Source: Marinobacter qingdaonensis
Lineage (GTDB): Bacteria; Pseudomonadota; Gammaproteobacteria; Pseudomonadales; Oleiphilaceae
Direction of reading: 5' to 3'
Assembly (NCBI RefSeq): GCF_034555935.1
Contig: NZ_JAYDCJ010000001.1
Location: 186,001 to 250,000 of the forward strand
Length of the DNA: 64,000 bases
The notes under the pieces are model-generated. The model was not told the DNA's origin, made no database searches, and saw nothing but the letters and a program-made list of their open reading frames with translations. This document shows positions 16,693 to 25,969 of this stretch, in pieces. The stretch's first letter is position 1; each line of letters starts with the position of its first letter. Made by a program: the position numbers and the translations under genes.

Positions 16693-17592
16693 ATGCACGA
16701 TCACGGTCACGACCACAGCCATCACTTCGACACCCACAACCGCTCCTTTGCGATTGCTGTGTGCCTCAACATCCTGTTTGTCGTCATCGAAGCGGTGTAC
16801 GGGGTTATATCCGGCTCACTGGCACTGCTTGCCGATGCCGGCCACAACCTAAGCGATGTCATGGGATTAATCATGGCCTGGGCGGCCAGCTGGCTGGCCA
16901 GCAAAGCGGCAACCTCCGCCAAGACCTATGGCCTGAAGAAAACCACGATTCTGGCGGCCCTGTCTAACGCTCTCATTCTGATCGCCGCTGTCGGTGGTAT
17001 TACCTGGGAAGCCATTCAGCGCCTGGCAGATCCTGCCGACGTCGCCGGGCTGACCGTCGTGATCGTGGCTGGCATTGGCGTATTGATCAACGGCGCAACC
17101 ATGATGCTCTTTCTCAAAGGGCAAAAAGGTGACATCAATATCCGTGGCGCGTTCTTGCATATGGCCGCAGATACCGCAGTGTCGGTAGGCGTCGTGATCT
17201 CCGGCACGATACTGATGTTCACCAACCTGACCTGGATTGATCCAATTGTTAGTCTCGTTATTGCCGTTGTGATCTTTGTGGGCACCTGGCAGTTACTGAA
17301 GGACTCCGTAAACCTGGCGGTGGATGCCGTCCCCAAGGGGATTGATCCTTCGGCTGTTCATGAGCGTCTTGAAAGTTTGCCCGGCGTACAATCGGCCCAT
17401 CATCTTCACATCTGGGCACTGAGTACTACCGAAAATGCGCTGACCGTTCATCTGGTGAAACCGGACCCTGAGAGTGACGATCAGGTGATCAGTGAGGCCG
17501 CTGAGATGCTGAATCAGCACTTTGGCATCCAGCATACGACCGTTCAGTGGGAGCGTTGTGAGGGCCAGTGCCCAAATACATTGCTTTGCTGA
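16693..17592 (+). CDS. CzcD-type cation diffusion facilitator (Zn/Cd/Co)
   Basis: A 299-residue CDF of the CzcD class. The His-rich N-terminus (HDHGHDHSHHFDTHN) precedes six membrane segments. LLADAGHNLSDV (HxxxD type: the metal-binding residues of helix 2) and FLHMAADTAVSVGVV (helix 5) are the transport-site motifs. The cytosolic C-terminal domain (about 215-290) has HHLHIWAL and ends CEGQCPNTLLC, a Cys-containing tail. It confers Zn/Cd/Co resistance by antiport in characterised relatives. AGAGG lies 5 bases before the ATG. Confidence 0.9.
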   Translation: MHDHGHDHSHHFDTHNRSFAIAVCLNILFVVIEAVYGVISGSLALLADAGHNLSDVMGLIMAWAASWLASKAATSAKTYGLKKTTILAALSNALILIAAVGGITWEAIQRLADPADVAGLTVVIVAGIGVLINGATMMLFLKGQKGDINIRGAFLHMAADTAVSVGVVISGTILMFTNLTWIDPIVSLVIAVVIFVGTWQLLKDSVNLAVDAVPKGIDPSAVHERLESLPGVQSAHHLHIWALSTTENALTVHLVKPDPESDDQVISEAAEMLNQHFGIQHTTVQWERCEGQCPNTLLC

Positions 17593-17621
17593 ATGTTGGA
17601 AAGATGTGGCGCACGCTTAGT

Positions 17622-17643
17622 GGCAGCCGATATTTCGGCTGCC
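17622..17643. terminator. Hairpin between convergent genes
   Basis: GGCAGCCGA and TCGGCTGCC form a perfect 9-bp stem with loop TATT, followed by TGGTTTAT. It is positioned 30 bases after the czcD-type stop, and 18 bases after the stop of the convergent 65-residue gene. The T-run is weak. Confidence 0.55.
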
Positions 17644-17660
17644 TGGTTTATAACGCTTAA

Positions 17661-17858
17661 CTAAGCTATTTCCAATTTTCCGTTCTTTGAACCCCGCTGA
17701 ATTGCTGGCCCCATCGCGGCACCCGCTTGTGCACCGGCAGTGGCAGCTGCATAACCGTCGTAGATACCGGCAGACGCACCGACCACACCAGCGGTTTTCT
17801 TGCCGTAGTTGTTCTTGCCGAACCGCCAGGACAGGCAGTTGGGACATTGTTCAGACAT
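17661..17858 (-). CDS. Small CxxC/glycine-zipper protein, unknown
   Basis: A 65-residue protein starting MSEQCPNCLSWRFG, i.e. a CPNC zinc-ribbon-like or metal-binding knuckle, then KTAGVVGASAGIYDGYAAAT and AGAQAGAAMGPAIQRG, a Gly/Ala-rich stretch with GxxxG spacing as in glycine-zipper membrane segments. I do not recognise the family. Start chosen at ATG 17858 with GAGGT 6-10 bases upstream. An unusual nested inverted repeat sits just upstream (17867-17918). Confidence 0.6.
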   Translation of the reverse strand: MSEQCPNCLSWRFGKNNYGKKTAGVVGASAGIYDGYAAATAGAQAGAAMGPAIQRGSKNGKLEIA

Positions 17859-17866
17859 TGGAAATT

Positions 17867-17918
17867 ACCTCTGTGAATTGGGAGGGAAGGCACTTTCAGT
17901 GCCCTGGTTCACAGAGGT
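17867..17918. repeat. Nested inverted repeats upstream of the CxxC protein gene
   Basis: ACCTCTGTGAA (17867-17877) is exactly repeated in inverted form at 17908-17918. Inside lies a second perfect hairpin GGCACT-TTC-AGTGCC (17889-17903). The outer left arm covers the ribosome-binding region of the gene starting at 17858, so folding of the transcript would mask translation initiation. Confidence 0.65.
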
Positions 17919-18020
17919 GATATAGGTTTAAGATTTTTTTGATTGCCCTGATCCAGTGCTTGACGTATGAGCAGCTCAAGGGTTTTATGATGAGCTTTGG
18001 TATTTAATCCGGGTCGACCA

Positions 18021-18401
18021 ATGCTCTTCCGAAACGTCACCACCGCATTGCTAAGTATTCTGCTTTTGCTCGGCACCGTACCATCGGGTCTAGCTGGGGT
18101 AGCAATGGGTGCCACTGATGCGATTGGCAGTGAGACTCATTGCCGTGGAATGGGTCAAGGTTATTCGGCTGATTTGGAATCTGGCACCGCCAAGGTACCG
18201 ACGAACTGCAGTGATCCTGAGAAGATGAACTGTTTGCGGATCGCAGCGCAATGCCCCTTAATACCGCTATATGCGCTAACAGGCGCAAGCTCCGTTCCAA
18301 GTATTCGGCCCACCACAGGTTTTCGTGCCGCACCGATCAGTGCGGAATATCAGAGTCCTATCGAAGACGTTCTCACGCCCCCACCTGATTCTCGCTCCTG
18401 A
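18021..18401 (+). CDS. Small secreted metal-resistance-associated protein (paralogue of 32330-32725)
   Basis: A 126-residue protein with a signal peptide (ALLSILLLLGTVPSGLAG), six or so spaced Cys (HCRGM, NCSDPEKMNCLRIAAQCP) and the C-terminus IEDVLTPPPDSRS. The tail closely parallels LDTLTPPPNSSKA of the protein at 32330-32725, showing two paralogues on the island, each at the head of a metal-efflux segment. Proteins of this type are often found upstream of copper/mercury efflux genes; the function is not known. ATG 18021 is preferred to a TTG at 17997. Confidence 0.65.
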   Translation: MLFRNVTTALLSILLLLGTVPSGLAGVAMGATDAIGSETHCRGMGQGYSADLESGTAKVPTNCSDPEKMNCLRIAAQCPLIPLYALTGASSVPSIRPTTGFRAAPISAEYQSPIEDVLTPPPDSRS

Positions 18402-18517
18402 ACCACTGTTCCGCCGAGTCCGGGCTCCAAAGCTCGGCACAAGAATATCCGCTCGAACACAAAAGCAGTTCTGGCAATGGCTACACGGGTCCGGATCTGC
18501 GCGTAAGGAGAATGACG

Positions 18518-18781
18518 ATGAAAACCACTACGTTCAAAATGATCGGTGCAGGTGCTGTTCTTGCCGCCGCCATCGCTAGCGTTTCCGCTTTTGCCCACAA
18601 GCCTGAACAGCAAGGTATGGGCATGATGGGCGAACACATGGAGACCATGGGCGGCATGATGGGAATGATGTCCGGCATGTCCGCCGAGGATCGTTCCAAA
18701 ATGCAAGCGGCGTGCATGAAGATGATGCAGAGCCACAACAAAGCGTCGCCATCAAGCAATCAGGACGAATCCAGCCAATAA
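18518..18781 (+). CDS. Met-rich periplasmic protein
   Basis: An 87-residue secreted protein: signal peptide to about SAFA-HKP (residue 24), then GMGMMGEHMETMGGMMGMMS and MQAACMKMMQSH. The dense MGMM motifs suit copper or silver binding. AAGGAG is 7 bases before ATG 18518, which is better spaced than ATG 18512. It is the first gene of a run with the DUF411 and CcdA-like genes. Confidence 0.7.
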   Translation: MKTTTFKMIGAGAVLAAAIASVSAFAHKPEQQGMGMMGEHMETMGGMMGMMSGMSAEDRSKMQAACMKMMQSHNKASPSSNQDESSQ

Positions 18782-18859
18782 CCAATCAAGAGCACATGGC
18801 TGGTGACGCGCCAAATCTGCGACACCAGCCTCACTCAAATCATTTGACAGGAACACTCT

Positions 18860-19363
18860 ATGAGAACCTCTATCGCTGCCGGCTCAATCGCTCTTGCTTT
18901 GAGCACTCTTTCTATGGGATTCCAGCTTCACGCCGCCGAACCCACTCTAGTAAACGGCGTATCGGGTAAAACCGATCATGCAATTACCGTTTACAAGAGC
19001 CCCAATTGTTCATGTTGTGCCGACTGGGCAGAGCACCTTGAGAGCAATGGATTCGAAGTAAACATTGAGAACACGAGCAACATCAACGAAATCAAAACCC
19101 AACATCAGATTCCACGGGACATGGCTTCTTGTCATACCGGCATTATCGACGGCGTGGTGATCGAGGGTCATGTTCCAGCGGACGACATCAAGGCCTACCT
19201 GAAATCACGTTCTCAACCATTCGGCGACAAGACACTCGGCCTCGCTGTCCCTGGCATGCCACATGGCACACCAGGCATGGAAACCGGCAGGCAGGATAAC
19301 TATGACGTGATGGCATTTACCGCCGACGGCAAGGCTCAAAGCGTCAAACGATACGAGTTCTGA
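18860..19363 (+). CDS. DUF411 periplasmic metal-binding protein
   Basis: A 167-residue secreted protein of the DUF411 family: signal peptide to about residue 26 (LHAAEP), thioredoxin-like start VYKSPNCSCCADWAEHLESN with a CSCC cluster, MASCHTG, and VIEGHVPADDIKAYL. These proteins are regularly linked to copper and silver resistance loci and may carry or reduce metal/thiols in the periplasm. It is followed one base later by a CcdA-like membrane protein, suggesting that electrons are supplied to its Cys pair. Confidence 0.85.
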   Translation: MRTSIAAGSIALALSTLSMGFQLHAAEPTLVNGVSGKTDHAITVYKSPNCSCCADWAEHLESNGFEVNIENTSNINEIKTQHQIPRDMASCHTGIIDGVVIEGHVPADDIKAYLKSRSQPFGDKTLGLAVPGMPHGTPGMETGRQDNYDVMAFTADGKAQSVKRYEF

Positions 19364-19364
19364 T

Positions 19365-20087
19365 ATGCCGGATCTCGCAACCTGGGGCACTCTGGCCGCC
19401 TTTCTCGGCGGCCTTGTGTCCTTCTTCTCCCCTTGTACCCTTCCGCTCGTACCGGGTTATCTATCCGTTGTGACCGGCGGCGCGGTAAGCGAAGCCTCAA
19501 ATAGGTTGAAGGCTTTTTGGTTGAGCCTTTGTTTTGTGATGGGGTTCAGTTTGGTTTTTGTCGCGCTCGGTGCGAGCGCCAGCCTCCTGGGCCAATGGCT
19601 GATGGCCTACCGTCAGGAAGCCAATCTGGTGGCAGGCGCACTGATTGTGCTGATGGGGCTATTCATGCTGGGTTGGTGGAGCATGCCCGCACTGCAACGC
19701 GACTGGCGCCTGGGGCAGACACTGGAAGGTGGGAGGCCAACGGCGGCCTTTTTGCTGGGTGTGGCCTTTGCCGTCGGATGGACGCCCTGTATTGGTCCCA
19801 TACTTGGGGCCATTCTGGCTCTGAGCTCTACGCATGCCAACGCCGAAACGGGAATGCTGTATCTGGCAATATATTCGTTGGGACTGGCGTTGCCTTTTCT
19901 TGGGAGCGCCCTGTTCATTGAGCATTTTCGCAAGCGCATCCGCGGCCTGAGCCGCTGGAGCAGGTTTCTGAGAGCGCTGGCTGGTTTGGTGTTAATTGTC
20001 ATGGGCGTGATGGTGTTAACCGGTCAAATGACTCGGCTTGCCACATGGATGCTATCCACATTTCCAGTATTGGGAGAGCTCGGCTAA
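19365..20087 (+). CDS. CcdA/DsbD-type thiol-electron membrane transporter
   Basis: A 240-residue six-helix protein. The two membrane Cys are in SFFSPCTLPLVPGYLSV (about residue 24) and GWTPCIGPILGAIL (about 143), the CcdA hallmarks. CcdA passes reducing equivalents from cytosolic thioredoxin to periplasmic thiol proteins. Because it immediately follows the DUF411 gene and no cytochrome c genes are near, its partner here is probably the DUF411 protein. Confidence 0.87.
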   Translation: MPDLATWGTLAAFLGGLVSFFSPCTLPLVPGYLSVVTGGAVSEASNRLKAFWLSLCFVMGFSLVFVALGASASLLGQWLMAYRQEANLVAGALIVLMGLFMLGWWSMPALQRDWRLGQTLEGGRPTAAFLLGVAFAVGWTPCIGPILGAILALSSTHANAETGMLYLAIYSLGLALPFLGSALFIEHFRKRIRGLSRWSRFLRALAGLVLIVMGVMVLTGQMTRLATWMLSTFPVLGELG

Positions 20088-20141
20088 TGTTTTTCAGGAA
20101 GTGAGAATGCCTTGGTCTTCGAGTCGCAATAACGGTCTGCC

Positions 20142-20570
20142 TCAAGCCTCTGTGGTTTCGATGATCCCGGTGTGCAATGACGCAATTAGAGGACAATGAA
20201 CGTCCCCTTTTTGCATATGGCATCGGGCGACCATGTCGCTCAGAACATTCTCAATCCTCTCGAGCTTTTTGATCTTTCCACGCACGGACTCCAGTTTGTG
20301 CTCGGCCAGGACACTGGCTTCCTGGCAGTGGGCGCCATCTTCCAGCCGAAGCAGGTCGATAATCTCGTCGAGACTGAAGCCTAAGTTCTGCGCCGATTTC
20401 ACGAACGTCAATCGATCAATATCGGCAGAACCATAGCGTCTAATTCCGCCGGGAGGGCGCTGGGGCTCCGATAACAGACCCCGCCGTTGGTAATAGCGAA
20501 TGGTCTCGACATGGACACCGGTTGCCTTGGCCAGCCCCCCGATAGTCAGTGGATTTACTTTATTCACCAT
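20142..20570 (-). CDS. merR: Mercury-responsive regulator MerR
   Basis: A 142-residue MerR. The helix-turn-helix is [20 protein letters not shown] (9-28). The three Hg(II)-binding Cys are at 82 (DGAHCQEA), 117 (ARCHMQKG) and 126 (VHCPLIASL), the same numbering as Tn501 MerR. It normally represses, then activates, the mer promoter on binding Hg(II). It lies downstream of merA in the same direction, not divergent from merT, an unusual order. Confidence 0.93.
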   Translation of the reverse strand: MVNKVNPLTIGGLAKATGVHVETIRYYQRRGLLSEPQRPPGGIRRYGSADIDRLTFVKSAQNLGFSLDEIIDLLRLEDGAHCQEASVLAEHKLESVRGKIKKLERIENVLSDMVARCHMQKGDVHCPLIASLHTGIIETTEA

Positions 20571-20575
20571 GCGAG

Positions 20576-20606
20576 CTTACTCCGTAGTTGACTACGGCGT
20601 TAGTTT
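20576..20606 (+). promoter_or_regulatory. Orphan mer-type promoter/operator pointing at the merA 3' end
   Basis: CTTACT, a 19-base spacer with dyad CCGTAG-N4-CTACGG, and TAGTTT form a MerR-activated promoter on the plus strand, directly upstream of and divergent from merR. In standard mer loci merT would follow. Here nothing is encoded on the plus strand; transcripts would run antisense into merA. It probably now serves as the merR autoregulatory operator. Confidence 0.7.
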
Positions 20607-20667
20607 ACTTCATCAAATAAGGTCACTAATAGAGCATTTGCCCATGCAAATCATGGACTACCTTACC

Positions 20668-22316
<1,649 letters not shown>

Positions 22317-22318
22317 GA

Positions 22319-22615
22319 CTACTCCTGTTGCACCCCAGCCTGTTTCAGTGTGGACGGGTAGCCCGCGTTGGTCGTGGCCTCAGTTATTGCTTCAACGGAG
22401 GTTTTCTCATCGTCGAAAGTAACCGTCGCATCACGCTCCTCATAGCGGACCTGGACAGAACTCACCCCATCAACCCTCTTGAGAGCGGCTTTGACGGTGA
22501 TCGGGCAAGCCGAACAAGTCATTCCGGGAACCGACAAGGTCACCGTCTTTTGCGCCGCCAAGGCAGGCAGGCTGAACAGCGTGAACAGTACGGCAGTGAT
22601 CAGGGACTTTTTCAT
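22319..22615 (-). CDS. merP: Periplasmic mercury-binding protein MerP
   Basis: A 98-residue protein: signal peptide MKKSLITAVLFTLFSLPALA, then an HMA domain with the metal motif GMTCSACP. It binds Hg(II) in the periplasm and hands it to MerT or MerF. The start is the MKK codon at 22615; merF follows two bases after its stop. Confidence 0.94.
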   Translation of the reverse strand: MKKSLITAVLFTLFSLPALAAQKTVTLSVPGMTCSACPITVKAALKRVDGVSSVQVRYEERDATVTFDDEKTSVEAITEATTNAGYPSTLKQAGVQQE

Positions 22616-22628
22616 GATGTATGGCCTC

Positions 22629-22991
22629 TCAGTAAAATAGCGGTAAGACGAAAGGGAACGCCAACGCAATCAGTACGAGCAGCGCGACGATCCAGAAGGT
22701 GATCTTGTAAGCGGTGCGCACTTGCGGTACTGCGCAGACCTCGCCCGGCTGACAATCCTGTGCAGGCCGGTATATCCGACGCCAGGCAAAGACCATTGCC
22801 ACCAGAGCAGCACCAATAAACCACGGCCGGTAAGGCTCCAGAGCGGCAAGATTGCCGATCCAGGCACCGGAAACACCGAGGGTAATCAGGACCAGAGGGC
22901 CAAGACAGCAGGCCGATGCGAGCACTGCTGCGACCCCGCCTGCGATTAACGATCCCCGACCGGATTTGAACTCTGATTTCAACTCTGACAT
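22629..22991 (-). CDS. merT: Mercury transporter MerT
   Basis: A 120-residue inner-membrane protein with three helices. ASACCLGPLVLITLGVSGAW has the first Cys pair, and DCQPGEVCAVPQV the second Cys pair on the loop between helices 2 and 3. It is the first gene of the merTPFA operon. I chose MSELK (22991), with AGGGAA about 9 bases upstream; an ATG at 23009 is possible. Confidence 0.93.
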   Translation of the reverse strand: MSELKSEFKSGRGSLIAGGVAAVLASACCLGPLVLITLGVSGAWIGNLAALEPYRPWFIGAALVAMVFAWRRIYRPAQDCQPGEVCAVPQVRTAYKITFWIVALLVLIALAFPFVLPLFY

Positions 22992-23028
22992 TACGACGGT
23001 TCCCTTCATGACTTTGCTGGCTATCTTC

Positions 23029-23059
23029 AAAATACTTCCGTAGTCGGCTACGGAGTCAA
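23029..23059 (-). promoter_or_regulatory. MerR-activated promoter of merTPFA
   Basis: On the minus strand TTGACT (23059-23054) and TATTTT (23034-23029) are spaced 19 bases apart around the dyad CCGTAG-N4-CTACGG, the canonical mer operator. It reads into merT. Confidence 0.88.
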
Positions 23060-23090
23060 GCCCTGCAGTCCTATAGAAAGTTCAGCGCTC

Positions 23091-23122
23091 TTGACCCTGT
23101 ACCGTGGTACGGGCACTAAACT
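23091..23122 (+). promoter_or_regulatory. Second MerR-family promoter, upstream of the shortened merR
   Basis: TTGACC (23091-23096), dyad CTGTACC-GT-GGTACGG, and TAAACT about 20 bases after the -35. The half-sites differ from those of the mer operator 40 bases away. It reads toward the internally deleted MerR gene at 23156 and the HMA/porin/NHL genes behind it. Confidence 0.6.
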
Positions 23123-23155
23123 TATATCTCGAATCTATTGGGTGGGAGTTCTGCC

Positions 23156-23401
23156 ATGACAGACATGACCATTGGCAAAGTGGCTGACGTGGTGGGCGTT
23201 GGTGTCGAGACGATTCGTTTTTGCGAACGCCCCCGCGCCGATGCCGGTGATGTGCGGCAACGGGCGCTGGCAAAGCTGAACGATGTCGACCAGAAGATTG
23301 GCCAGTTACGACAAATCCGACAGGGGCTTGAGGCACTTGTGGACCGTTGCCCCGGACAGGGTGCGGGCTATTCCACAAACCTCATGAACCGGACAGAGTA
23401 A
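23156..23401 (+). pseudogene. MerR-family regulator with internal in-frame deletion
   Basis: 81 codons. MTIGKVADVVGVGVETIRFC is the normal MerR recognition domain start; immediately after ER the sequence jumps to DAGDVRQRALAKLNDVDQKI and LEALVDRCPGQGAG, i.e. the end of the dimerisation helix. About 50 residues (the wing and the beginning of the long helix) are missing without frame loss. It could be a dead gene or a mini-regulator that still binds DNA; the metal-binding Cys set is incomplete. Confidence 0.75.
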
Positions 23402-23472
23402 TTCCTTAACGCCGTTTCTTGGTACGGAGTCTACCGTCGAAACGCAGTTTCATCTCACCAGAGGGACGCGTC

Positions 23473-23790
23473 ATGTCAAAGCAATATTTCTTGGTTTTAG
23501 CAGCCCTAATATTCAGCGTTTCGGCGATAGCAGCCGACAAACACTACGTATTGGGCGTGGACGGCCTGGCCTGTCCCTTCTGTGCCTATGGCATCGAAAA
23601 ACATCTGAATAAAGTAGATGGCGTCACCGATGTGCAGGTCGATGTGGGTGAGAGTCTGGTGCGTGTCACTCTTGAAGAGGGCAAGACCCTCTCAGAGGAG
23701 CGGGCACGTCAGGCTGTCGACGAGGCCGGCTTCACGCTGCGCTCATACTCAGAGGCCGAAGGTGAAACAGGAGGCAGTGATGCGAAATAA
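23473..23790 (+). CDS. Periplasmic HMA-domain protein (MerP-like)
   Basis: A 105-residue secreted protein: signal peptide to about residue 20 (SVSAIAADK), then an HMA domain with GLACPFCAYGIEKHLNKVDG. The CPFC metal site differs from the CSAC of MerP. It overlaps the next gene by 11 bases and starts a three-gene run HMA/outer-membrane/NHL on the plus strand, away from the mer operon. Confidence 0.83.
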   Translation: MSKQYFLVLAALIFSVSAIAADKHYVLGVDGLACPFCAYGIEKHLNKVDGVTDVQVDVGESLVRVTLEEGKTLSEERARQAVDEAGFTLRSYSEAEGETGGSDAK

Positions 23791-24697
23791 CAACCAGTCA
23801 ATAGGCTTGTCCCTGCTGGTCGGCGCCCTGGTACTGATCGGTGTGCCTTCGGCACAAGCAGCACCCAACACCTTTAACACGGCTCTGCCCGTGCCGCAGG
23901 GTGAAACCATCTGGCGGGAGCAACTGGTCTTGCGGGAACGTTCCGACGGTGGCCCCATGGATCGTGAGGTCTCGGTCCAGGCTCTGGGCAGCGTACTCGG
24001 CTATGGCATTACCCCGAAGCTCGCGGTGTTCGGCGTTATCCCTTACTTTTTCAACAAGGCACTGGACGTCACCACTCCCATGGGCCGAATTGAGCGGGAT
24101 ACCGGCGGCATCGGCGACGTCTCGCTGTTCGGGCGTTACACGGTTTACCAGGACGACTTCACCGGTGGCACCTTCCGGGTCGCGCCGATTTTCGGGCTCA
24201 CTGCACCAACCGGGGACAGTGACGACCGCGATCGTTTTGGCGAACTGCCACGCCCATTGCAGGTTGGTGACGGAGCCTGGGATGGGTTCGGCGGTGTGGT
24301 AGCCACCTATCAGACGCTGCAGTACCAAATGGACGCGCAGTTCCTTTACCGCGAAAATGGGCGCCACGACGGCTTCGCTCACGGCGACGAGACCCGCCTT
24401 GACGCCTCACTGCAATACCGGGTGTGGCCGCTCAGCCTTGAAGGCGTCTCCGGCACACCGGGCTTTACCTACGCCCTGCTCGAATCCAGTTTTGTTCACC
24501 ACGAGCGCAACGAGATTGGCAGGGTTACCGATGCCAATTCCGGTGGTACTCAGTGGCTGCTGGCGCCAGGCGTGCAATACATCACACGACGCTGGGTCGT
24601 CGAGGGCACAGTACAACTGCCCGTCGCCGAAGATCCCAATGGCGACGCCATTCAGGACGATTACATTGTACGCGTTGGCTTTCGCCGCAACTTCTAG
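23780..24697 (+). CDS. Outer-membrane beta-barrel protein (phenol MetA-type transporter family)
   Basis: A 305-residue protein with a signal peptide (LVGALVLIGVPSAQAAPN). The rest has alternating hydrophobic strands and the features of the MetA-pathway/transporter family: FGVIPYFFNKAL, GGIGDVSLFGRYTVY, GLTAPTGDSDDRDR, GVQYITRRWVVEGTVQLPV, and a terminal aromatic residue (RVGFRRNF), typical of outer-membrane proteins. It overlaps the HMA gene and precedes an NHL-repeat gene. A role in metal efflux or uptake across the outer membrane is inferred from context. Confidence 0.72.
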   Translation: MRNNNQSIGLSLLVGALVLIGVPSAQAAPNTFNTALPVPQGETIWREQLVLRERSDGGPMDREVSVQALGSVLGYGITPKLAVFGVIPYFFNKALDVTTPMGRIERDTGGIGDVSLFGRYTVYQDDFTGGTFRVAPIFGLTAPTGDSDDRDRFGELPRPLQVGDGAWDGFGGVVATYQTLQYQMDAQFLYRENGRHDGFAHGDETRLDASLQYRVWPLSLEGVSGTPGFTYALLESSFVHHERNEIGRVTDANSGGTQWLLAPGVQYITRRWVVEGTVQLPVAEDPNGDAIQDDYIVRVGFRRNF

Positions 24698-24711
24698 GGT
24701 TTGAGGGCATC

Positions 24712-25689
24712 ATGAAAAACGTTGGACAATGGCTGGCCTACATTGCGCTCGGGTTGGTGACAGTAATCACTCTGCTTGGCTACACAGGCGGAGCTATCAA
24801 CCGGAATCAGGAACCGCCCTACTCGCTGACGCTTGCCTGGGGCGAAAAAGGCAGTGCTCCAGGGCAACTCAATGATCCCACCGGTGTTGCGGTAACAGAC
24901 ACCGAGGTTTTCGTCTCCGATGCCCGCAACGGACGTATCCAGGTTTTCGATCACCAAGGACACTTCAAGCGTAAATTCGGTACGCCCGGCGATGGGATCG
25001 GTGAACTCGGGCGCCCCATGAATCTGACCATTCACGACGATAAACTCTACGTGCCCGAATACATGAACGACCGGATTCAGGTGTTCAGCCTGACTGGCGA
25101 GCCGCTGAGTATGATTGGCAGCCTCGGGAAGGGGCCTGGCCAGTTTAACGCGCCCGGCGGTGTTGCCGTAGCGGACAACGGTGATCTGTTCGTGGCGGAC
25201 TTTTATAACCATCGTGTACAGCATTTGCGGGCGGATGGCTCTTTCGTACAACAGTGGGGAACAACCGGTGTGACAGGCAGGGGTGCCGGGGAGTTTACCT
25301 ATCCCACCGACGTAGCGCTGGGAAAGGATGGGATGCTCTACGTGGCCGATGGCTACGGTAATCGTGTCCAGGCCTTCGATACCACGGGCGACTTTCTGCA
25401 CAAGTGGGGAGGCCCCTTCGCCATCGGCCTTTACGGGCCGTTCAAAGGCTGGTTCACAACCACAACGTCCATCGCCCTGGGGCCCAACGGTGAGGTCTTT
25501 GTGGCCGACTTCTACAATGACCGGATCCAGACATTCACCGCTCGGGGCGACTATCTCACCGCATTCGGAACACCACCTGAGAACCCCGGTCACACAGCGA
25601 TGGCGGTTGACGTTGGCCGCGATGGAGCGGTGTGGAGCGTGAACTTTGCCGACAACCGGGTTGAGAAATGGAAAGCTATTAACCCATAA
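24712..25689 (+). CDS. Membrane-anchored NHL-repeat beta-propeller protein
   Basis: A 325-residue protein: N-terminal membrane helix (WLAYIALGLVTVITLLGYTG), then five to six NHL repeats with the pattern PTGVAVTDTEVFVSDARNGR, IQVFDHQGHFKRKFG. Repeats end around residue 320. It should face the periplasm. NHL propellers bind proteins or ligands and have no catalytic residue visible here. It lies 14 bases after the outer-membrane gene, in the same run. Confidence 0.82.
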   Translation: MKNVGQWLAYIALGLVTVITLLGYTGGAINRNQEPPYSLTLAWGEKGSAPGQLNDPTGVAVTDTEVFVSDARNGRIQVFDHQGHFKRKFGTPGDGIGELGRPMNLTIHDDKLYVPEYMNDRIQVFSLTGEPLSMIGSLGKGPGQFNAPGGVAVADNGDLFVADFYNHRVQHLRADGSFVQQWGTTGVTGRGAGEFTYPTDVALGKDGMLYVADGYGNRVQAFDTTGDFLHKWGGPFAIGLYGPFKGWFTTTTSIALGPNGEVFVADFYNDRIQTFTARGDYLTAFGTPPENPGHTAMAVDVGRDGAVWSVNFADNRVEKWKAINP

Positions 25690-25746
25690 GGCTTTCCATA
25701 TCCCGAATTCAACCCGGTTTTTTTATGCCCTGACTAAACTCCGGGC

Positions 25747-25956
25747 TTACCGATTTCGCAGGTATTTGATCAGTGCCAGGATGCCCAACACCAGTAGCGT
25801 GATCAGCAGTAGCGGCATAATCATCATGGGCAGCATCATCCAGCCCATGCCAGACATCATGGAATTGCACGCCTCCCAGAACCCACTCTCGGGGGCTGCT
25901 AGCGCAACCCCGGGTAACAGAATCAGTGTGGATAGCACGACCAAAAATAGTTTCAT
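25747..25956 (-). CDS. Small membrane protein at the end of the cus-type operon
   Basis: A 69-residue protein with a signal-like N-terminus (LVVLSTLILLPGVALAAPES), a Met-rich middle (SMMSGMGWMMLPMMIMPLLL) merging into a membrane helix, and a basic tail. AAGGAG is 8 bases before the ATG. It follows the TolC-like gene by 13 bases. Met-rich membrane peptides next to copper/silver efflux genes are common; the role is unknown. Confidence 0.65.
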   Translation of the reverse strand: MKLFLVVLSTLILLPGVALAAPESGFWEACNSMMSGMGWMMLPMMIMPLLLITLLVLGILALIKYLRNR

Positions 25957-25969
25957 GGTTAATCTCCTT

